64,000 nt of DNA from Adiantum capillus-veneris (GCA_014529385.2 CM043947.1:133441891-133505890), one strand, 5' to 3'. Positions 23,491-36,652 are shown, counted from the first letter of the stretch. Translations and numbers: made by a program. Notes: a model not told the origin generated them from the letters alone.

Positions 23491-23508
23491 TTCACATCAG
23501 GTTCACCA
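23491..23508 (-). promoter_or_regulatory. PBS of E9, tRNA-Trp type
   Basis: The plus strand reads TTCACATCAGGTTCACCA, two changes from the 1828 site, 4 nt from the LTR edge. Confidence 0.65.
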
Positions 23509-23512
23509 AACA

Positions 23513-24263
23513 TGTCGGGGGATATGTGTTCAAAACGTGAGGCGGCAAGCACCGGGCCTCTGGTTGTGAGAGGTGTGACAGAGAACAAGAAAAACAAATG
23601 CATATGGCTTTGGCAATCACCGTAGTCTTCAATTAATTAATTCAAGCTTTCAGTACAAGGTAATTGGTAGCCAAGGTGGGCTGTTAGCAGCATCGTCACT
23701 CGGGTCAGCTTAAAATTATGAGTTTAAGATCCCTTTCTACAAAATTAACCGGGCCGTTAACCACATCGAGGCTTGAGACGATGATTAATCAACCTTCAAA
23801 CTGATGTCGATGAAGAAAATTTTTGCCTGCCGCTTTACCGTAGCTCCGAATGCTCTTGGATTTTGCAAATAATCATTTAAAATCACCGGCTCATATTTCA
23901 TGATTCTTGCTCTATTTGCTTTGCAGTACCTTAATTGCTGCTTACAAATTTTGACTCTACTCTAATCCACTTGCTTTGATTGCCTTTAGGATCTGTATGC
24001 CCTTGGTGATTTGTATTACCGAGCTCGATAGAGTGATCCTACTTGCTCCTTACCGAATAAGGGAGATCGGATTCCTTTTCCTTAAGATTTCAGAGAGAGA
24101 TACCGCATCTTAGCTCCCTCCCTGATCCCTTGCTTCCTTCTTTTGATCCTGCTACTTGCCTTTTCCTTCCTCGCTTCACCACCAAGATTCTTCTTACCCA
24201 CCTTCCTTGCTTCACCAAGGTCAAGAGCGAGAGAGAAATTCTCCTTTTGTTTTGCTTTTCCAA

Positions 24264-24360
<97 letters not shown>

Positions 24361-25868
24361 TTGTGTTCCTTTGGTTTGCCCTGGTTCTAAAGCATGAGAG
24401 AAAGAGGAAAATCCTTGCTTCGGATCCTCCCTTTGCTTTCTTTACTAGCTGAGGACGAAAGAGAGAAAGAGAGACCAACTCCTTTCCTTGCTTCTCCGAG
24501 CTGAGGACGAGAGAGAGGAAGAGAGAGCTTTCCGTTGATTTTCCCCTAAGCTTGTGTCTGTCCCTTGAGCCCCTAAGAAACCATTGCTTTCCTCCCTCTG
24601 CTCGTTACCACTTTTTCTTGCTAGTCCCCCCCCCCCCCCCAAGTTTTGGCCGTGACTGACGTGGCATGGGAGCACATGTGATGACATGCCAGTTCAAGTG
24701 CGGAGCAGCATAAAATGCGGTGGAAACCACTCCAAATGTAGTTGCCATGCCGAGTTGAGCACCTTCCGCTTCCTGCTCGCCACCATCCGACCCTGCTGTG
24801 CTGTCGCCGCGAGCTTCTCTCGCCATCCCTGTGTTCCTCCTCGCGCTTCATGCCAAGTCTTTTCCCCTTTCTCCTTCCTTTCACACTCAATTAACCCTTT
24901 AATTGGGTGGCCACCCTTCTTTAGGCAATGGCCGGGCACCCTTTACGTGATGGGCTTATGGGCGGCCTTATGATCACACCATAATTGGAATGCACACTTC
25001 GTCCAAGGCATTGCTTTGCAAGTAGAAGGCATCACATTTGGCATGCATTATCGAGCAAGGCACTGTCTACTGCAAGTGAATATCAAAAAATTACCAAGCA
25101 CGACATCTTCCTCCAACAGTCCTTGACTAACAATACCTTCCTGAATTTTATTGTCCATAAGATCTCGAATAATGCCACGCTTCTAAGATACACCTATAGG
25201 TGATTGCATTCAAAGAATGGCCTTCCCTTCGCATTCGGTTAAGGATAGCAGCATGGCTTGGAACGAGGAGCAACAAAATAGCACCAAAATATCTGTTAAC
25301 ATGTAGTTGACAACTAACACACACTTTAGCTTGTTACATCTTTTTGACCCAGGCTCCAATTGATGCACAGCCACTTTGTGCTAACCCCATACACTGAGTA
25401 CTATCCTCTCAAATCGTGTCAAGCTCTTAAAAACACCACATGGCACACCAATCGAGGAGATCGACTTGGCACGGAATTGGCCCCTGGGGAAACTTAAACT
25501 CCAATTGTTGATCTGAAAAGACCGACGTGCTCCACAAAGTGAGCACTTTAGGCCCGTGCATTTACTTCATTTTTGTTCGCTCGGCTAGAGTTGCCCAATC
25601 TGGTACGGATTTGCATTAAATCAAAATTCAAACTGCCATAACCTCCTCACCGTAGTTCCAATCGACGAGCCTAGAGACAACCCAATAGAGCACTTCAAGC
25701 ACTATAGTTTTAGATCATAAACTCCCATTGTGATCACTTCAAGCACACTCCTTTTTAGCATCATTAAGGCATCTTTTGGCCCTTTTAGGCCGCATATGAC
25801 ATACATTAATCATTAAACTTGGCATGTTAACAAGCCTTGATCACTGCTCAATAAATGTAAAGGCTTCA
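23513..25868 (-). mobile_element. Long LTR (2.36 kb) including 1.8-kb block copy B
   Basis: Plus-strand start TGTCGGGGG beside the PBS; the likely far end is GGCTTCA at 25868 just before a PPT. 24026-25826 is the repeat block also found at 9825-11610. It holds a long GA tract (about 24266-24359), a 15-base C run near 24626 and GGGTGGCCACCC at 24905. Pol lies on one side and gag on the other. The LTR may be chimeric, since only its ends match the LTR at 8369. Confidence 0.55.
24266..24359. repeat. (GA)n tract
   Basis: More than 90 bases of GA with one AAA interruption, inside LTR copy B. Confidence 0.95.
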
Positions 25869-25880
25869 AATAAGCCAAAA

Positions 25881-25890
25881 CTTTTTCCCA
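25881..25890 (-). promoter_or_regulatory. Polypurine tract
   Basis: The minus strand reads TGGGAAAAAG, preceded by CTCCGCTTTCATGA as at 9239 and 27640. Confidence 0.5.
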
Positions 25891-26375
25891 TCATGAAAGC
25901 GGAGCTTTATGACACTGCCCTCCAAAATGTAGACAATAATGGGAGCCAAAGACTCCAATCCTTTGTATCTCAGTTTCTTGATAGGTGCTACCACCATGAT
26001 GACTTGCACTTCTTTCTCAACACATTTAATTGCTTGTCATGCAAGTAAATCACTATCTTCATTTTGTTTCATAGGAGTATGATACAATTGTACCTCTTTA
26101 AATTGATTCAACAACCTACGGATGGCATGAAATTTTGTCCTTACGCTTTCATGCATGTGCAAATGCCTAAAATCTGCTTCACAATGAGAAGAGCATACCC
26201 CTTAACCATGAGATATTGTATACCTTAACTAATGCACATCTTCATTCCATGAAGTAGTAATATGTTGTTGTTGCTAGCTGAACCTAGTCAATTGAACTTC
26301 TCTTTCAAGACCACCTCTCCACTTGGGTTGATCAACACCACCCCTCCCCCTGCTTTACCTAAGGCTTGTTGAAAA
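25891..26375 (-). pseudogene. Gypsy RNase H end, duplicate copy
   Basis: Nearly the same DNA as 27639-28138: end of RNase H and a following linker on the minus strand, full of stops. It ends at GTTGAAAA, where the second tandem copy begins after 9 unrelated bases. Confidence 0.7.
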
Positions 26376-26384
26376 TCTCGCGCT

Positions 26385-27602
26385 GCCGTGATTGACGTGG
26401 CATGGGAGCACATGTGATGACATGCGAGTTCGAGTGCGAAGCAGCATAAAATGTGGTGGGAACCACTCCAAATGTAGTTGCCATGCCGAGCTGAGCACCT
26501 TCCACTTCCTGCTCGCCATTATCTGACCCTACTGCGGTTGTTGCGAGCTTCTCTCGCCATCCCTGTGTTCCTCCTCGCGGCTTCATGCCACGTCTTTTCC
26601 CCTTTCTCCTTCCTTTCACACTCAATAAACCCTTTAATTGGGTGGCCACCCCTCTTTAGGCAATGGCCGGGCACCCTTTAGGTGATGGGATTATGGGCGG
26701 CCTTATGATCACACCATAATTGGAATGCACACTTCATCCAAGGCATTGCTTTGCAAGTAGAAGGCATCACATTTGGCATGCATTATCGAGCAAGGCACTG
26801 CCTACTGCAAGTGAATATCAAAAATTGCCAAGCACGACATCTTCCTCCAGCAGTCCTTGACTAACAATACCTTCGTGAATTTTATTGTCCATAAGATCTC
26901 GAATAATGCCACGCTTCTAAGATACACCTATAGGTGATTGCATTCAAAGAATGGCCTTCCCTTCACATTCGGTTAAGGAAAGCAGCATGGCTTGGAACAA
27001 GGAGCAACAAAACAGCACCAAAATATCTGCTACCATGTAGTTGACAACTAACACACACTTTAACTTGTTACATCTTTTTGACCCAGGCTCCAATTGATGC
27101 ACAACCACTTTGTGCTAACCCCATACACTGAGTATTATCCTCTCAAATCGTGTCAAGCTCTTAAAAACACCACATGGCACACCAATCGAGGAGATCGACT
27201 TGGCACGGAACTGGCCCCCGAGGAAACTTAAACTCCAATTGTTGATCTGAAAAGACCGACGTGATCCACAAAGTGAGCACTTTAGGCCCGTGCATTTACT
27301 TCATTTTTGTTCGCTCGGTTGGAGTTGCCCAATCTGGTACAGATTTGCATTAAATCAAAATTCAAACTGCCATAACCTCCTCACCGTAGTTCCAATCGAC
27401 GAGCCTAGAGACAAGCCAATAGAGCCCTTCAAGCACTATAGTTTTAGATCATAAACTCCCATTGTGATCACTTCAAGCACACTCCTTTTTAGCATCATTA
27501 AGGCATCTGTTGGCCCTTTTAGGCCGCATATGACATACATTAATCATTAAACTTGGCATGTTAACAAGACTTGATCACTGCTCAATAAATGTATAGGCTT
27601 TA
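26385..27602 (-). mobile_element. LTR block copy C, truncated
   Basis: Corresponds to 24649-25868; the first part with the GA tract is missing. GGGTGGCCACCC is at 26641. It is the second copy of a 1.7-kb tandem duplication. Confidence 0.75.
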
Positions 27603-27618
27603 AATAAGCTTAGTTTCA

Positions 27619-27638
27619 TTTCTTTGCTCTTTTTTCCA
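27619..27638 (-). promoter_or_regulatory. Polypurine tract
   Basis: The minus strand reads GATGGAAAAAAGAGCAAAGA, directly before the LTR block. Confidence 0.55.
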
Positions 27639-29430
27639 TCATGAAAGCGAAGCTTTACAACACCGCCCTCCAAAATGTAGCCAATAATGGGAGCCAAAGA
27701 CTCCAATCCTTTGTATCTCAGTTTCTTGATAGGTGATACCACCATGACGACTTGCACTTCTTTCTCAACACATGTAATTGCTTGTCATGCAAGTAAGTCA
27801 GTATCTTCATTTTGTTTCGTAGGAGTATGATACAATTGTACCTCTTTAAATTGATTAAACAACCTACGGATGGCATGAAATTTTGTCCTTAGGCTTTCAT
27901 TCTTGCATGTGAAAATGCCTAAAATCTGCTTCACAATGAGAAGAGTATACCCCTTTACCATGAGATATTGTATACCTTGACTAATGCACATCTTCATTCC
28001 ATGAAGTAGTAATATGTTGTACTCTGTTTTGGTGTTGCTAGCTGACCTAGTCGATTGAATTTCTCTTTCATGACCACCTCTCCACTTGGGTTGACCAACA
28101 CCACCCCTCCCCTTGCTTTACCTATGGCTTGTTGAAAAGCTCCATCAAAGAACAAGTTAAAAGTAGTAGGAATACTTTTAGGTGGTCAAAATGGTAGGGT
28201 CTTTACTTCAGGCACCTTAATCTCCTTCTCATGCACCCTATACATGAGAATCCATGCCAATTGTGCACTCACACTATCTTCTACCTTGAAAGAGTATTGG
28301 AACTCTTGCAATTCCATAATCCACTTTGAAATCCTAGTACTAAGGTTCATTTGAGATGACATCCAAGGAAATAATTTTTTTGTAGTGAGAATTACAAAAG
28401 GTTTTGGTAATAGATAGGCACTAAATTTTCTCACCGCAAACATGAGAGCATGCATCATAAAATCTGATTTTGTTTAGCCTCTCTCTAAAGCATTCATGAC
28501 CCTACTAGAAAAGTATATGGGCCGCATCTTGGTATTGTGGGCATCTTGTTGTATCAAAACAACACCAATTTTTTCCATCCCAACACTAGAGCTAACAAAG
28601 AATGTATTCTCCCAACATAGAGACATAAGTGTTGGTAGTTCCAGTAGAATGATTTTAATGTTACAAAACTATTCTTCAAGCTCATCAGAACAAACAAGCT
28701 CTACTTATTGTGTCAATATTTTCAAGGGGTGAAGTAACTCCGAGGCTAAATGAATGAAGTGGGACATATACTTCATCTTTTGGATGAATGAGATTACCTC
28801 ATTGAGATTCTTGGGTGATGGTAACTTAATAAGAGCCATTGCCTATGAAGGATCCACATCAATGCCTTTATACAAAACCTTGTGACCAACAAAGATCACT
28901 TCATCCTCACCTACGTGACATTTGTCGGGATTGAGCTAACCTCTCATGTCAAAAAGTTTCTTCAAACCTTATTCTACCTTTTGTAGGTGCAATGATTTTG
29001 AGCTATAAATGCAAAAATAATCAATAAAAACCCTAATGGACTTTCCAAAGTATGCTTGAAACACCATGTTCATGAAGCGTTGAAAAGTTGCAGGAGAATT
29101 GGTCAGGCCAAATGGCATGACTCTGAAAGCATAACAAGCAAGGTTGTTTTCATTTGATCCTCCAATGCAATCCCTATTTGAAGTAGCCTGAGTTTCATCC
29201 TAAAATGGGAGGGTAAAGTGATCTCTTTTTGTCACCTTGTTTAGTAGATGGTAATCCACACACACACCCTCCACACTTGTTGTTCTTCTTGGGAGTGACA
29301 ACAACAAGAGAGACCCATTCTAAATTCTCCAATGGATAAATGAAACATGCTGCTAGAAGATTTCTTATCTCCTTGAGTAGCGTTTTCTCCTTGACTCGAC
29401 TCCTAGCCTTCTTAGTTTCTGAGCCTTAGG
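27639..29430 (-). pseudogene. Gypsy RT and RNase H relic (E10)
   Basis: In minus-strand order: RT from about 29420 (AQHKIELNPEAKPKAQKL), EWVSLVVVTPKKN, VCVDYHLLNKVTK after a frame shift near 29270, RVMPFGLTNSPATFQRFMN, then VFIDYFCIYS at about 29005-29035. The catalytic YVDD/IDD box is IDY there, so RT is dead. RNase H follows: HALMFAVRKFSAYLL, then GIQYLMVKGYTLLIVKQILG with Asp to Tyr in the usual GDS (near 27950). A linker (APIIGYILEGG) runs to the PPT; no integrase follows. Confidence 0.85.
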
Positions 29431-30260
29431 TTTAGCCTCAGGATTTAACTCAATCTTGTGCTGAGCAACATCTACTCCATGCGCCTCTATGTAGTCTTTA
29501 GGAAAAATCATAGGAAAATTTCTTAGCACACATTCGAACTCCTTTCTTTCTTCCTTTGTAAGTCTTGTTGCTAGCATACCTTCTAGCATCCATTGATTTT
29601 GAACACCTTGGTTCTCTTGAGGACCTACCTCTTCTAAGCCTGGGCAAGAGGTCTCTTGGTTGCTTGGATTAAACCTTACCCCCATGATTTTGATGGAAGA
29701 CTCCTCTTCAGTCATGTTGCCACTACTTACTTCTTCTGAAGTGCTATCGGTCCAGTTTTTCCCACTCTGAGATGATTCTTCATGCAGCTCCTCTTGGCGT
29801 TTCGCCTTCATGCCAAAGATAACCTTCTTGTGATTGTCATTCCTACAAATCAACTTTCCACTTTCTCAATCCTGCAAAGCTTGCATTTTCACTAGCCATG
29901 GTCTTCCTAGGATAAATGGATAGCCATTTCTCTTGGTAGACATAACATAAAAATCAATATCCTTCTTAATGCCAAAGGCCTCCACAAAAATATTTTTACA
30001 AATTCTTACGCACCTAGCTTTGCTATTGTTTGCCATCTTGACTTTGATTTAAGGTGTCTCATGGATGTGCATGCCTAGTCTTTGCATGAGGCCCTCTGTC
30101 ATGATGTAAATTTGTGTAGCCCCATTCACTAGACCTTTCCTAACCAATCTTCATTTGATGTAACAATCTAGCACAATTGTAATATCCTCATTCATTTTAG
30201 CTTGAGAATCTTCACAATGGACACATTCTCTTTTACCTTTCTCCTAGTGCTAACCACCTT
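29431..30260 (-). pseudogene. Gypsy protease region relic (E10)
   Basis: The minus strand encodes a retropepsin C-terminal motif (NGYPFILGRPWLVKMQA, about 29935-29885), then an acidic linker (29853-29430) with EEVSSGNMTEEESSIKIMG leading into RT. The catalytic DSG itself is not clear. Stops occur between segments. Confidence 0.65.
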
Positions 30261-31600
30261 CGTTAACTCCCTCCTAACTTGTGGACACAATGCAAGAAAT
30301 TGAGGCTAGGAAATATCAGGACCCTTACCTCTCATGTCTTCCAATAGGTTGTATGGATCCATACCATGTCCAAAAGGCAAGTCTTGGATATTGATAATAC
30401 AACGTCGAATCCTCTTGGATTCCTTGGTTTCCTTCATCTTCTTGCCTCATCCATGGTCACTTTGTGATATGACTCTTTATTTGTCCTTACCTTTTCCATG
30501 GCCACGCTAAATGCCCTTTGCTTCCATGTCAACCTCATTTTAATTTGTCACCTCTACCACATGAACATTTGGATCTGGCAAAAGTGGAACTCTTTCCAAG
30601 TCTCCTTGTGGAGGTGGTCTTGCTCCATTTGGTCTTTGTAGAAACATTGGTTATTGACTTGTTCCTTCATCTTCATTCATCACTGGATAAAATTCAAGTT
30701 AGGTGTCCTTGGCTCCCCACAGGCTCAAGGACAAATATACATCCCATTCCAAGACTCCCCGCAATGCCAACACTGGAGTACTCTCCTTGGGTGTGGCTCT
30801 TGTTCCTTAACTTTCTTTGTTTGTCCCTTTGGACCTATAGCTTGTGCAAGGTGAATTGACAGGTTGCTCAAAGAGTCATTCAACTTTTCAATTACCTTGA
30901 CTATTACCTTAGCAATTTATTTAGACATTGATGCTTGTGTTGTCTCCTTAGGTCTAGGACCTTCTATTTGAATCTCTCTCTGTAGGAACTTCAATTTGAT
31001 GTACTTCAAGGAAGCCCTAGTTTCAACAACATCAAAGGTAGCACGTCACTTACCTTGAGTGTGGAAAATAAACCTGCTATAAATCTCTCCTTCTTTAGAA
31101 ATTTTGCACCATCTCTAGGGTTAGCAATGTTCCTTACCCATATGGCCTAAAGATGTAGAAACTCCTTCTTGTAGGCGTAGTAATCATCTAGGTCTTCCTG
31201 GTTGTGGGACAATGTCTTGCCATAGTTTTTTCGTGTTTTAGGGTTTGGAAAAAAATTGCTTGAAGTGATCCAAAACCTATCTATAGCTTCCTCTAACTTC
31301 CTCAGACAGAGAGGAAAACCAAGTACTAGCATCTTTCCTCAAGACTACCTCAAATATTTCTAGGCATTCCTCATCTCCTATTTTTATGCGGCAAGCCATT
31401 TTGAAATTTGCTAAAAATAACATGGAATCCTTGCCAAGCTCTCCAAAAAAGAGAGGATATCCTGACATTTTGCGTTGGGCATCCATTGAATCAATTTCAA
31501 AGTGAGAACACATTTTTTTTCTTTGTTCAAAATATTTACACAATAATGTTTTCTAAATTGCAATCTATTCTATAGCAAAATAAAAATATGCACATTGAAC
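30261..31600 (-). pseudogene. Gypsy gag relic (E10)
   Basis: Gag domain on the minus strand: MSGYPLFFGELGKDSMLFLA, then FEVVLRKDASTWFSSLSEEV and LSHNQEDLDDYYAYKKEFL, the usual W-x-x-L and helical pattern of retrotransposon Gag. A zinc knuckle near 30780-30730 reads CWHCGESWNGMYIC, with Asn in place of His. Many stops and frame shifts. Confidence 0.75.
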
Positions 31601-32089
31601 GATCTATGATAGTCAACAAGAGGCAAGATGACAGGGTTTGGCGACACCAGAATTTCTCTCACTCTTTGAGTACCAAACATGAACACCATACATTGTTGAA
31701 AATGGATCTTTCCACTAATTGCAATATTTATTCTAATGTGTGGAACAAAATGGAAGGAAAAAACCTCTATTCTTGGGCCATTATCTATGATTTATGCATG
31801 ACCTAATGCTTAAAACAAAACAAAATATATACATCCAAACTAAGGTCGTACCTAATGAGAGAAAAAATAAAATGATTTTTTAAAGCGTTTATTTCAGCCA
31901 ACCTGAGAGGGCCCAAAATTTTATGAATTACTCCTTGAGATTTTAATTTAGTGCTAACAATAATATGCACCTTTTGCCTTGCAATGGGAACAGATAGTTC
32001 ATACCAGTTTTTGTGCTTCTTACAACCTACTTGATTATGCTAAGAGCTAAGCATTCATGCAACACACAAAAACAATAGACACCAAGTCC
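31601..32089 (-). other. Probable E10 leader
   Basis: AT-rich DNA between gag and the presumed PBS; nothing else recognised. Confidence 0.4.
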
Positions 32090-32107
32090 TCCTCTATAGA
32101 GGCACCA
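32090..32107 (-). promoter_or_regulatory. Possible PBS of E10
   Basis: The minus strand TGGTGCCTCTATAGAGG lies 4 nt from a TGAGATAG LTR edge. The tRNA is not identified, so this is weak. Confidence 0.35.
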
Positions 32108-32111
32108 AAAT

Positions 32112-33010
32112 TGAGATAGTCCCTAAAATTCCCTCAAGGCTCTCTTGCTCCTCAATCAAGGTTGGGGGAGCCACAAGCAAGAAAAAACAACAACAAATCC
32201 ATGTCCAAACAAGTGAAGGGACACCACTAGTTATGGGATGCAAACTAGGATGCAAGAGAGATTTTTTCACGACCAAGAAGAGGTGCAACAAAATACACAC
32301 AAAAAATCTCACACCAAGACACACACCAAATGAAGCAAGAGAGAGCTAGAGAAAACGAAAGAGAGAGAGGAATGGAACTTGCATAATACCTCGTTTATGA
32401 CTTGAAAATGGAGATGGTTTGTTATGATGCTATCATAGAGCTTGCACAAAACTAACCAATTCTTAGTGGATGCTAAACATCGCAATCACACACACACACA
32501 CACACACACACTATCTTCAGGTTATTCGATAAATCTCACTACCATACCCTCTTAAAACGAGCAAGAACTTGGCAATGAAAACACATTGGATCGCTTTCTC
32601 AAACAAGCTCAAATGAGAGAACTTAAAAGATACAAGTCACCTCCCATTTGCCGAAGAGATTTACACAAGTGGAAGGACAAATATTCTAAAGCCAAGCATA
32701 CCTTTGAAACAGCAAAACGTCAATTTTTGATAGTAGAAGAGCATTGACATTAGTGGTTTAAGATAAGGCACTCACACTCTCTCACTTTGCAATGTGTAGC
32801 ATTAAAGCTTCTCTCACACCAAGTGTGAAGCTCACGAGGTGATGACTACACCTAAGTCTCTCCTTGTGTATAGAATGTTGGGGTGCTTTGTGAGACGTTT
32901 GAGATGATTTACAAGAAGGAGAGGGGCCTATTTATAGGTTGGAGACCCCTGATTAAGATTATTGGAAATCCTTATTTTCCAAGATAATTAAATCAAGACT
33001 ATGATTTTTT
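32112..33010 (-). mobile_element. Probable 5' LTR of E10
   Basis: Ends TCTCA on the minus strand next to the possible PBS. Contains a minus-strand TATA box (CCTATAAATAGGCCCC, near 32925-32940) and a (CA)n tract (about 32487-32511). The far edge near 33010 is estimated, as no second copy is present. Confidence 0.45.
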
Positions 33011-33113
33011 TTAGTATGAAAATATAGTGGGCCTTCTTTGTCTGCTTGAGTCATGGATGTGGTCTCAAGAGAAAGGCATTATTGATGATAGACAGCGTGA
33101 AATTAGAGAGCTA

Positions 33114-33164
<51 letters not shown>

Positions 33165-33330
33165 ATGATACACAAGATGTTGAGGAAGAGGAAGAGAAAA
33201 ACACAAGTGAAGATTAAAGTGGAGACGAAGTGTTGGAATCTATCAATGAAGATGAAATCATGAAAGATCTACGAGGAAATTGAAGCTGCAAAAAATCAAA
33301 TGTGGCACATACCAAAGGATGTGCGGGTTT
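33011..33330 (+). pseudogene. 3' coding end of a plus-strand element (E11)
   Basis: Short fragment with EKGIIDDRQREIRELRRE, a (GA)n tract (about 33116-33160), then an acidic stretch in another frame. It leads into a PPT and 3' LTR. The protein family is not recognised. Confidence 0.4.
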
Positions 33331-33338
33331 AGAGGGGG
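33331..33338 (+). promoter_or_regulatory. Polypurine tract of E11
   Basis: AGAGGGGG immediately before the LTR start TGCATG. Confidence 0.75.
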
Positions 33339-35584
33339 TGCATGTCGTGCATTGGCACGTACATAGTGGAAACAAATACTAAGAGATTTATCTTGTGACT
33401 TTTTAGATACATAAGTGTATTTCACATAATGTACATATGCATATCTAAGTATAATAATAACCTTTCTATCTCATCCAATTATTTATCTCAAGGAATACAT
33501 ATCCTTACTTTATTGTTACTAGAGTATTATGGAAAAAAGCCTCAATAGATGTGTCTCTTTATCTTGGAAAAAACAAATTTGGTTCTTTCTTTTTACTATC
33601 TCATTATCAACTCACACTCTAGTTAGATAGTATAGCTAGTGTGATTCCAACATATATGTATATATTCTATGTATTCTCCATATTTTTCTTTTATTTTTTT
33701 TGATAGCTACTAGGAAGGTATCAAATCCTAGTGGGACACTATCTTGCATAATTTTCAAAAATGCACCTATTTTAATCCATTATTGAAAGGATGCTTACAA
33801 AACTTTATCAAGGAGCTATGTCATGCTTTCATATTGCATGAGGTGTCTATTGGAATCAAATAGAAGTTTAGGTTAAGGGGACCACAAGTAGACTTTTGCT
33901 GTTGCCAGAAAGATACCCTATTTTAATGATTTTGTTACACATGGTTTCCATATGAACTGGAAAATGTATATAAAATAGGGATCATAGCTCATCAATTGAA
34001 TTTTTAGCTCCTATTTTAGTTTTTTATTTGAAGCTATGATTGAGAAGATATGCTCAAAATGGTGGACCCCATATGCATTTGAAGCTACAGTTGAGAAGAT
34101 ATGCTCAGAATGGTGGACCCCATATGCCCACATCATGCAAGACATACCATTTCAAATTTGTCAACTATTGTTCACACTAGCTCCTCTCTTTCTTGTGTAG
34201 CACTTGGGGGTTCCCTTCAACTATAAAAGAGGACCTCTTATTCCTTGAAAACTATTCAGGAGAGGATGAGAGGATTAGCACCTAATCGTACTTAGCCATA
34301 AACATAAGCCTAAGCATACATTTACTCGTTGAGGAAGACTAGCCAATCTTGTAAGTAGTCCTTGTAAGATTAAATCTAATCAAAAGACTTGGATTTGTTA
34401 CATCATTCAAGGCTAGAATTCTTCCCTCTCCTTCTCTCTCCATCAAATTGACGAATAAATCTCAAAGGTTTTATCAAACAAGGTGTGTTTTGATTTGTGA
34501 CATTGTTGGTTTCTTAATGTTTTTCTTTTCATCTATAGCCCAATACTTACCTCTTTCTCTATTTCCAAATCTATTTGCTAACCTAGATATTATACAATTC
34601 TATTTCTACACCCACCCTTACCTCTATCTCTACATCTACTTCTATCTCTATCTCTATCTCCATCTCTCTTGTGTCCTAATTACAGAAGCCATTCAAGCTA
34701 CAACACTCCACCAAAGCTATGATCAACCTTCTAATTGGAGAGCTATGCTAAGGCACAAGGTGATTATCCATATCTTTACACTCTTATAAATCGCTCTCAC
34801 TCGTAGAAGCTTATTCTCTCTATCGAACTCTAGGTTCTCCTTGCTACATGTACATCTCTCTCTCCAATATCCTTATTGCCTACGGACAAGAATAGGGATT
34901 GGAAGGAAACATTCTCTTCTCTTCACTTCTGTCACATCTACATTTTTCACATACTAGAAATATCCTAAATGAATAATCCACATGATGTGGATTTCTATCG
35001 CTTCCACTCTATGTAATCTACTACAATTAATGTATGGATTAGCCGTAAAAGTCACTTCCAACAATGTATAGTTTTTCTATCTGGCCCAAAACGGCTCAAT
35101 GAAATACTTCTTTCTCCAGATCCCATCATACACCCCTTCTAAACTATAACTTTTCTTTTGATATAAGTGTATCTATTTTGATATGAACCAATAGGATTTG
35201 TACACAATTAATCCCAATCACTAGAAAAAACATATATATCATAATAAGCACAAAACTATAGTTCCAAAGAACACTTCATAGCTTGTTTGGTCGACAAAGG
35301 TTGAACGCCATTAACTCATCTATTAACCTTTTCATCCATGATAAGATATTACCAAAGCCTTCACGTTTTCATCTTGTGTTATTTTTATTTTCTCTTTTGT
35401 GATCTTTCTTTGGGTGTGTGAGTGTAAAAGAGACAATGGGGCTTCTTTGATTGCAATCCCTACCAAAATATAGACTTCATGGCATCTATGGCATAAGTCC
35501 TTCATATAATTTTTGGTGTTACTTCACAAATTTTCACAGTAAGAAGCTCGGTGCTTTCCAGGCAAGACCGCAAACTTCTCAACA
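33339..35584 (+). mobile_element. 3' LTR of E11 (2.2 kb)
   Basis: Starts TGCATGTCGTGC and ends CTTCTCAACA. It is the diverged inverted copy of the E1 LTR (1852-3878) over most of its length. TATA box TATAAAAG at 34222-34229. The differences and the opposite orientation mean a separate, old insertion of the same family. Confidence 0.8.
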
Positions 35585-36603
35585 CCGTCAGCCCAACAAA
35601 GCGAAAGGGAGGGACATTCGGGTAGTCTAAGTGTGATGTGAAAACACCATAGAGTCAGGAAAAGAGGAATAATCCATGCAATGTGGCATTGGATAGACGG
35701 GAGTGTAAATCTATGAGTAGCAGATCCATATATGTAAGTAGCACAAACTATCCAGGTCAAGGAGCCAAGGGAGAGAAAATATTGAGCCACATTAAAGTTA
35801 TCATCACCTAAATGACCCATAATATTTTTGACTTTAAGGAGAGTATCCCATTAATTTTTCCCTCTTTGATCTCACCAGTAGTGCCACTTATAGAGTACAA
35901 ACAATTTCCAAGGAAAAGTACTCATAGGAAGGAGTAGTCAATAGCAATCAAGGTTTGGAGATGAGATCCAACATCGACAAAGATCATTTGAATTATCACT
36001 AAGGCCCCAATGTAGAGATTTCTAGATGAAGTAAAACACTCATTATTATAATGATAGAAATATATAGGAACCTCCCACACCACCAAACTGCAAGTGGAGG
36101 AAGACTATAAGATATACATAGGCAATTCTATGAAATGCAGAGACTCACCCATTGAGGAAACTGAAAGGTAAAGAATCATGGTCTTTACCTTGCATGATAA
36201 ATGTGTAGAAACCTCCCACACCACCACGAGAAAGACTATAAGACATACATAGGTGATTCTAGGAAATGCACAGACTCGACCATTGAGGAAAGTGCAAGGT
36301 AAAGACTCATCATAATTACCCACAAGACTATACGGCTCCATCATGCATAATATAAGCCCGATTTACCCATTGAGGAAAGTGCAAGGTAGATACTTATGGT
36401 AATCATACACAAGATAGTATAGCCATTAGTTCCACCATGCATAGTATAAGCAAGCTATTATAAATAGATGAAGGCTAGCAAGATGAAGGAGCTACTAGAA
36501 AAAGCAAAATGACAAAATATCGTGTGTTCCTTTTCAAAAAGCATGAAATGGCAGCTAGAAGATTATAGCCAAATGAAGCACTCATAATCAAGTAAAATGA
36601 CTA
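35585..36603. other. Unassigned DNA with 140-bp repeat
   Basis: AACCTCCCACACCACCA starts at 36069 and again at 36209; both copies go on to CATTGAGGAAA and GGTAAAGA. A third partial copy lies near 36360-36440. No coding signal seen. Confidence 0.6.
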
Positions 36604-36621
36604 TGTGTGTGTGTGTGTGCA

Positions 36622-36652
<31 letters not shown>
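36604..36652. repeat. (GT)n microsatellite
   Basis: TG dinucleotides with a short CATGTGCG interruption. Confidence 0.9.

Noticed and set aside
25891-26375. Possible independent gypsy insertion
   Set aside because: It is a tandem copy of 27639-28138, not a separate element.
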